Shown here: piece by piece, positions 61,635 through 64,000 of the stretch
How the letters are laid out: every line of letters starts with the position of its first letter
Numbering within the stretch: the stretch's first letter is position 1
Source of the DNA: Labrenzia sp. PHM005
GTDB lineage: Bacteria; Pseudomonadota; Alphaproteobacteria; Rhizobiales; Stappiaceae
Reading direction: 5' to 3'
NCBI RefSeq assembly: GCF_006517275.1
Contig: NZ_CP041191.1
Coordinates: 6,009,001 to 6,073,000 of the forward strand
Length of the DNA: 64,000 bases
Notes under the pieces: generated by a model
What the model was told of the DNA's origin: nothing
Seen by the model: the letters and a program-made list of their open reading frames with translations, nothing else
The model's database searches: none
Made by a program: the position numbers and the translations under genes

Positions 61635-63388
61635 GCACCTTCGCCTTCCCTCAGATTAAAATCAGTCAGATCGATCTCGGCGTCGAAGGCGCCATAATGG
61701 GCGAGATTTCCATGTGTCACGATGATCCGCGTTCGGTCTGAAAACACAGTGTCGATCCGTTCAACAATCCTTTGGACGCAAGCGCCATCCACCTCTGACA
61801 GGCTTTCATCTAGGATCAGAACTCTGAAAGGTTGCAGGAGCGCCCTGGCCAAACACAAGCGCTGACGTTCACCTCCGGACAGATCAAGACCCCCTTCTCC
61901 CAAAGGGGTCTCAAGCCCGTCTGCTTCAAACCTGTCCGCCAGCTCAACGAGCAAGAGGACATTCCATATTTGCGCATCTGTAGCTTGTGGGCTTCCCATA
62001 AGCAGATTTCTTGCAAGTGTGCCGGAAAAGACGTGCCCCTTTTGCGGGACCAGAGCGACAGAGGACCGCACTTCTTGGAGGCTCACATGCCGCAGATCTA
62101 CGCCGTCGATTACAATAGAGCCTTCATTCGGGTCGTCATGCCTCTGCAGCAATCCGAGCAAAGACGATTTTCCGGTTCCTGAGGCTCCCAAAAGACGTGT
62201 TTTGCTCCCAGCAGGAACACGAGCACTCAACCCTAGAAACAAGGGCCGACCCTCAAAAGGCGCGTAGGCAACGTTTTTGATTTCAAGCCCACCACCGTTT
62301 TTGGGCAGAGCAATTGGACGGCTGGGCTCTTGAACCTTTTGTTCAGCGCTCATGATTTGGTCCAGCCGGTCAAGGGCGGCGCGCATGCGCGCCTGGCCAT
62401 GCCAGAGGGATATCAAGGACTGCATCGGGCCAATCAAGAAGCCGAGATAAGCGGTAAAGGCTATCAGCGAGCCGAGGGGCATGGTGCCATCGATAACAGC
62501 GAGGCCACCGACGAGAAAAACAGCACCGCGCAAGATGGCCGTCAATACAAGCGGAACGGCTCGGGTGATTTCGCTCCACTTTTGCGCCGTCATCAAGGCG
62601 CCGATCAGCCCTTGCTGGCGCTGTTCAATATCGTTCGCAGCGCATTGCGAAGCATTGAGCGCCCGCAGCGCTGATAATCCGGTTATGGTTTCCGCCAGAC
62701 CGGATGCCAGATATCCACGTGCAGAGCGGACATCGCGGGCACGGGCATGCGTCACCGGCCGCGCTTTGGCAAAGAAAAGCAGTTCAATCGGCGCCAGGGC
62801 GAGCGCCATCAATGCCAACGGCGGAGACAGTACGAAAAGCATGACCACGCCGCCGATCAAGCGGAGCATACTGCCTGCTCCCGAAACCAGAACAGCGAAT
62901 GTAAACTGCTGAACCTCTCCAGCATCCCCATCCAAGCGGCTCATCAATTCGCCGATTTTTTGTTTTGCCTGCCAGCGGGGCGATTGGCCTAGTATTCGGG
63001 CTACTGCCCCCCGCCGCAGATCGGCCAATAGCCTTGCTGAAAACCGCAGATGCAGAAGGGAATTAAGCGCACCCAGGCCAAGAGCTGCCAATCCAATCCC
63101 AAACAATAGTAGAACAAAGGTGAGCAAAGCCTGCTTGTCACCAGCCATCAGGCCCTGATCAATGACAAGTTTTGTCAGCCATGGCGGTACCAAGGCTGCG
63201 GCGGCCGACGCCATGGATAAGACAAACAGACCCAGAAGCGGTTTGCGATAGGGCAGGACCAAGGGCGCAAGCCACCCAGCTTCACGTGCGCCAAAGACGC
63301 GAACCAGAAACGTAAGGAAAAATGGCTGCTGCGCCTTCTCAGGTACAGCTGTCTTTTCCGTAGTCGCAATGTTTGTCACCAGCGCCAT
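61631..63388 (-). CDS. qhpF: ABC transporter, fused permease-ATPase (QhpF type)
   Basis: A 585-residue half-transporter: six-helix type I exporter domain about 20-330, then ATPase with Walker A LGASGTGKSSLLG, signature LDLSGGERQRLCLARA, Walker B LILDESLSEVDG and H-loop VTHGN. Its coupling to the QhpE-like protease and closeness to the amine dehydrogenase beta subunit suggest it exports the modified gamma subunit. ATG 63388 has AGGA upstream; TTG 63391 is an alternative. Confidence 0.8.
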   Translation of the reverse strand: MALVTNIATTEKTAVPEKAQQPFFLTFLVRVFGAREAGWLAPLVLPYRKPLLGLFVLSMASAAAALVPPWLTKLVIDQGLMAGDKQALLTFVLLLFGIGLAALGLGALNSLLHLRFSARLLADLRRGAVARILGQSPRWQAKQKIGELMSRLDGDAGEVQQFTFAVLVSGAGSMLRLIGGVVMLFVLSPPLALMALALAPIELLFFAKARPVTHARARDVRSARGYLASGLAETITGLSALRALNASQCAANDIEQRQQGLIGALMTAQKWSEITRAVPLVLTAILRGAVFLVGGLAVIDGTMPLGSLIAFTAYLGFLIGPMQSLISLWHGQARMRAALDRLDQIMSAEQKVQEPSRPIALPKNGGGLEIKNVAYAPFEGRPLFLGLSARVPAGSKTRLLGASGTGKSSLLGLLQRHDDPNEGSIVIDGVDLRHVSLQEVRSSVALVPQKGHVFSGTLARNLLMGSPQATDAQIWNVLLLVELADRFEADGLETPLGEGGLDLSGGERQRLCLARALLQPFRVLILDESLSEVDGACVQRIVERIDTVFSDRTRIIVTHGNLAHYGAFDAEIDLTDFNLREGEGA

Positions 63389-63475
63389 CAAATCCTATCC
63401 GACTCACTGCGGCTTTGCCTCATAAACACAATCCCTCTCCTATTGGGAGAGGGCTGAGGTGAGAGGCTATTGCAT

Positions 63476-63603
63476 TTGTCATCCCAGCCCCCGAGCGGGG
63501 ATCCACTCGCATCTCCGCTTGCCGCAGAAAAAGTGGGTTTTTACCGAAGCTCTGCAAACGAGTGGATCCCGGACCTCCGCAAGCGCGTCGTCCGGGATGA
63601 CAA
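63476..63603. repeat. intergenic palindromic repeat (RPE-like)
   Basis: Outer arms TTGTCATCCC and GGGATGACAA (63476 and 63603 ends), inner arms GGGATCCACTCG (63498-63509) and CGAGTGGATCCC (63559-63570). It is the GTCATCCC/GGGATGAC type of alphaproteobacterial palindromic element, in a 371-bp gap that also has a CCCTCTCC/GGAGAGGG hairpin at 63433-63453 and a second GAGG-rich arm near 63673. Confidence 0.8.
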
Positions 63604-63759
63604 TCGTATGTGCAGCCTATTAGGTACAGCAAAAACGAACTGGCTTGACTACTTGAGCTAATTGCCTCGCCTACCCTCACCTTGAGCATTGCTCCGATCT
63701 CTCACAATGGAAGAGAAGAAGTGTTTCCTGCACAAAACAGCTTGTGCAGGAGATTTTGG

Positions 63760-64000
63760 TCAGCTGCCGGTGCTGATCACATGCATCGTGCTGGCAGCCA
63801 TGTCGCCACCGGACGGCAACAGGATCTCACCGACACGTTCCAGGGTATCTGCATCGTAGACACCGATGTCGTCATTGGTGCCGCCGACATAGAGTTCCTT
63901 GCCGTCTGAGGAGATATTGATGCAGTAGTAGGTGTGCGGCAGGTCCACCCGTTTCACCAGTTCCTTGGTTTCAAGATCATGTTTGGAGAGCTGGGTGTAA
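63760..64000 (-). CDS. qhpB: quinohemoprotein amine dehydrogenase beta subunit, C-terminal part (cut by window edge)
   Basis: The last 80 codons, open to the right edge. The peptide YTQLSKHDLETKEL, then LPHTYYCINISSDGKELYVG, then NDDIGVYDADTLERVGEILLPSGGDM (in parts) shows beta-propeller blades of the WD40/YVTN type, and the C-terminal MAASTMHVIS tail matches the beta subunit of QHNDH. In Paracoccus this subunit carries the cross-linked gamma chain and the heme alpha subunit. Gene direction agrees with qhpF-qhpE downstream. The N-terminus and alpha, gamma and radical-SAM genes lie beyond the window. Confidence 0.8.
   Translation of the reverse strand, partial: YTQLSKHDLETKELVKRVDLPHTYYCINISSDGKELYVGGTNDDIGVYDADTLERVGEILLPSGGDMAASTMHVISTGS

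Noticed and set aside
63433..63702. Complete second element around the RPE repeat
   Set aside because: GAGAGG-type arms are present on both sides but match too loosely to call one insertion inside another.
1..64000. CRISPR array, rRNA, tRNA or phage genes
   Set aside because: No regularly spaced direct repeats, no tRNA cloverleaf, no rRNA-like segments and no structural phage genes were seen.

Overview
The window looks like chromosomal DNA of a free-living alphaproteobacterium of the Hyphomicrobiales (Rhizobiales), plausibly a marine Stappiaceae (Roseibium/Labrenzia-like) organism. This rests on gene content: a RirA-type iron regulator with RirA-like and Irr-like boxes at hemP, BA14K and IalB-family envelope proteins, a ChoXWV choline importer next to betIAB, TRAP and Liv transporters, and a quinohemoprotein amine dehydrogenase locus. 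No reads were compared to a database, so the taxonomy is inference. There are no rRNA or tRNA genes, no CRISPR array, no phage genes and no complete insertion sequence.

Layout. 1-4 kb: a polyamine/amine catabolic locus with two glutamine-synthetase-like ligases (one cut by the left edge), a GntR regulator and an omega-aminotransferase. 4-6.3 kb: AmpR-like regulator divergent from a class A beta-lactamase. 6.4-9.1 kb: an ECF42-type sigma factor with its DGPF partner, a VOC protein and a MAPEG protein; two matching promoters tie them together. 9.1-13.8 kb: TRAP transporter, gluconokinase and LacI regulator around a palindromic operator. 13.9-18.7 kb: assimilatory sulfate/sulfite reduction operon (cysG-DUF2849-cysI-cysH-DUF934). 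19-25 kb: IalB protein, an AT-rich orphan, gamma-glutamyltransferase, TetR, haloalkane dehalogenase and thiolase. 25-31.8 kb: alpha-glucosidase with a perfect LacI-type operator, LPS-type glycosyltransferase, a degenerate receiver/HD-GYP protein, flavoprotein, YaiI, BA14K and a cold-shock protein. 31.9-38.8 kb: choline import (choXWV) divergent from choline-to-glycine-betaine oxidation (betI-betA-betB). 38.9-43.7 kb: adenylate cyclase, hemP, rirA, LacI regulator, HI0933-family flavoprotein. 43.8-48.5 kb: livGFHM plus binding protein. 49-56.2 kb: GGDEF-EAL protein, a 291-bp nested palindromic element, kynureninase, serine dehydratase, MAPEG, and a divergent YdhR-like/HxlR pair with two operators. 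56.2-60.9 kb: GntR, FAD oxidoreductase, anhMurNAc kinase and aminotransferase. 61-64 kb: subtilisin-like protease, ABC exporter and the C-terminal end of the quinohemoprotein amine dehydrogenase beta subunit.

The overall theme is uptake and oxidation of nitrogenous small molecules (polyamines, choline, amines, amino acids), each with its own local regulator. The most informative non-coding signals are the paired ECF promoters, the duplicated HxlR-type operators, the Irr-like/RirA-like boxes at hemP, several LacI/GntR palindromes, and the MITE-like element that supplies the last codons and stop of the GGDEF-EAL gene.
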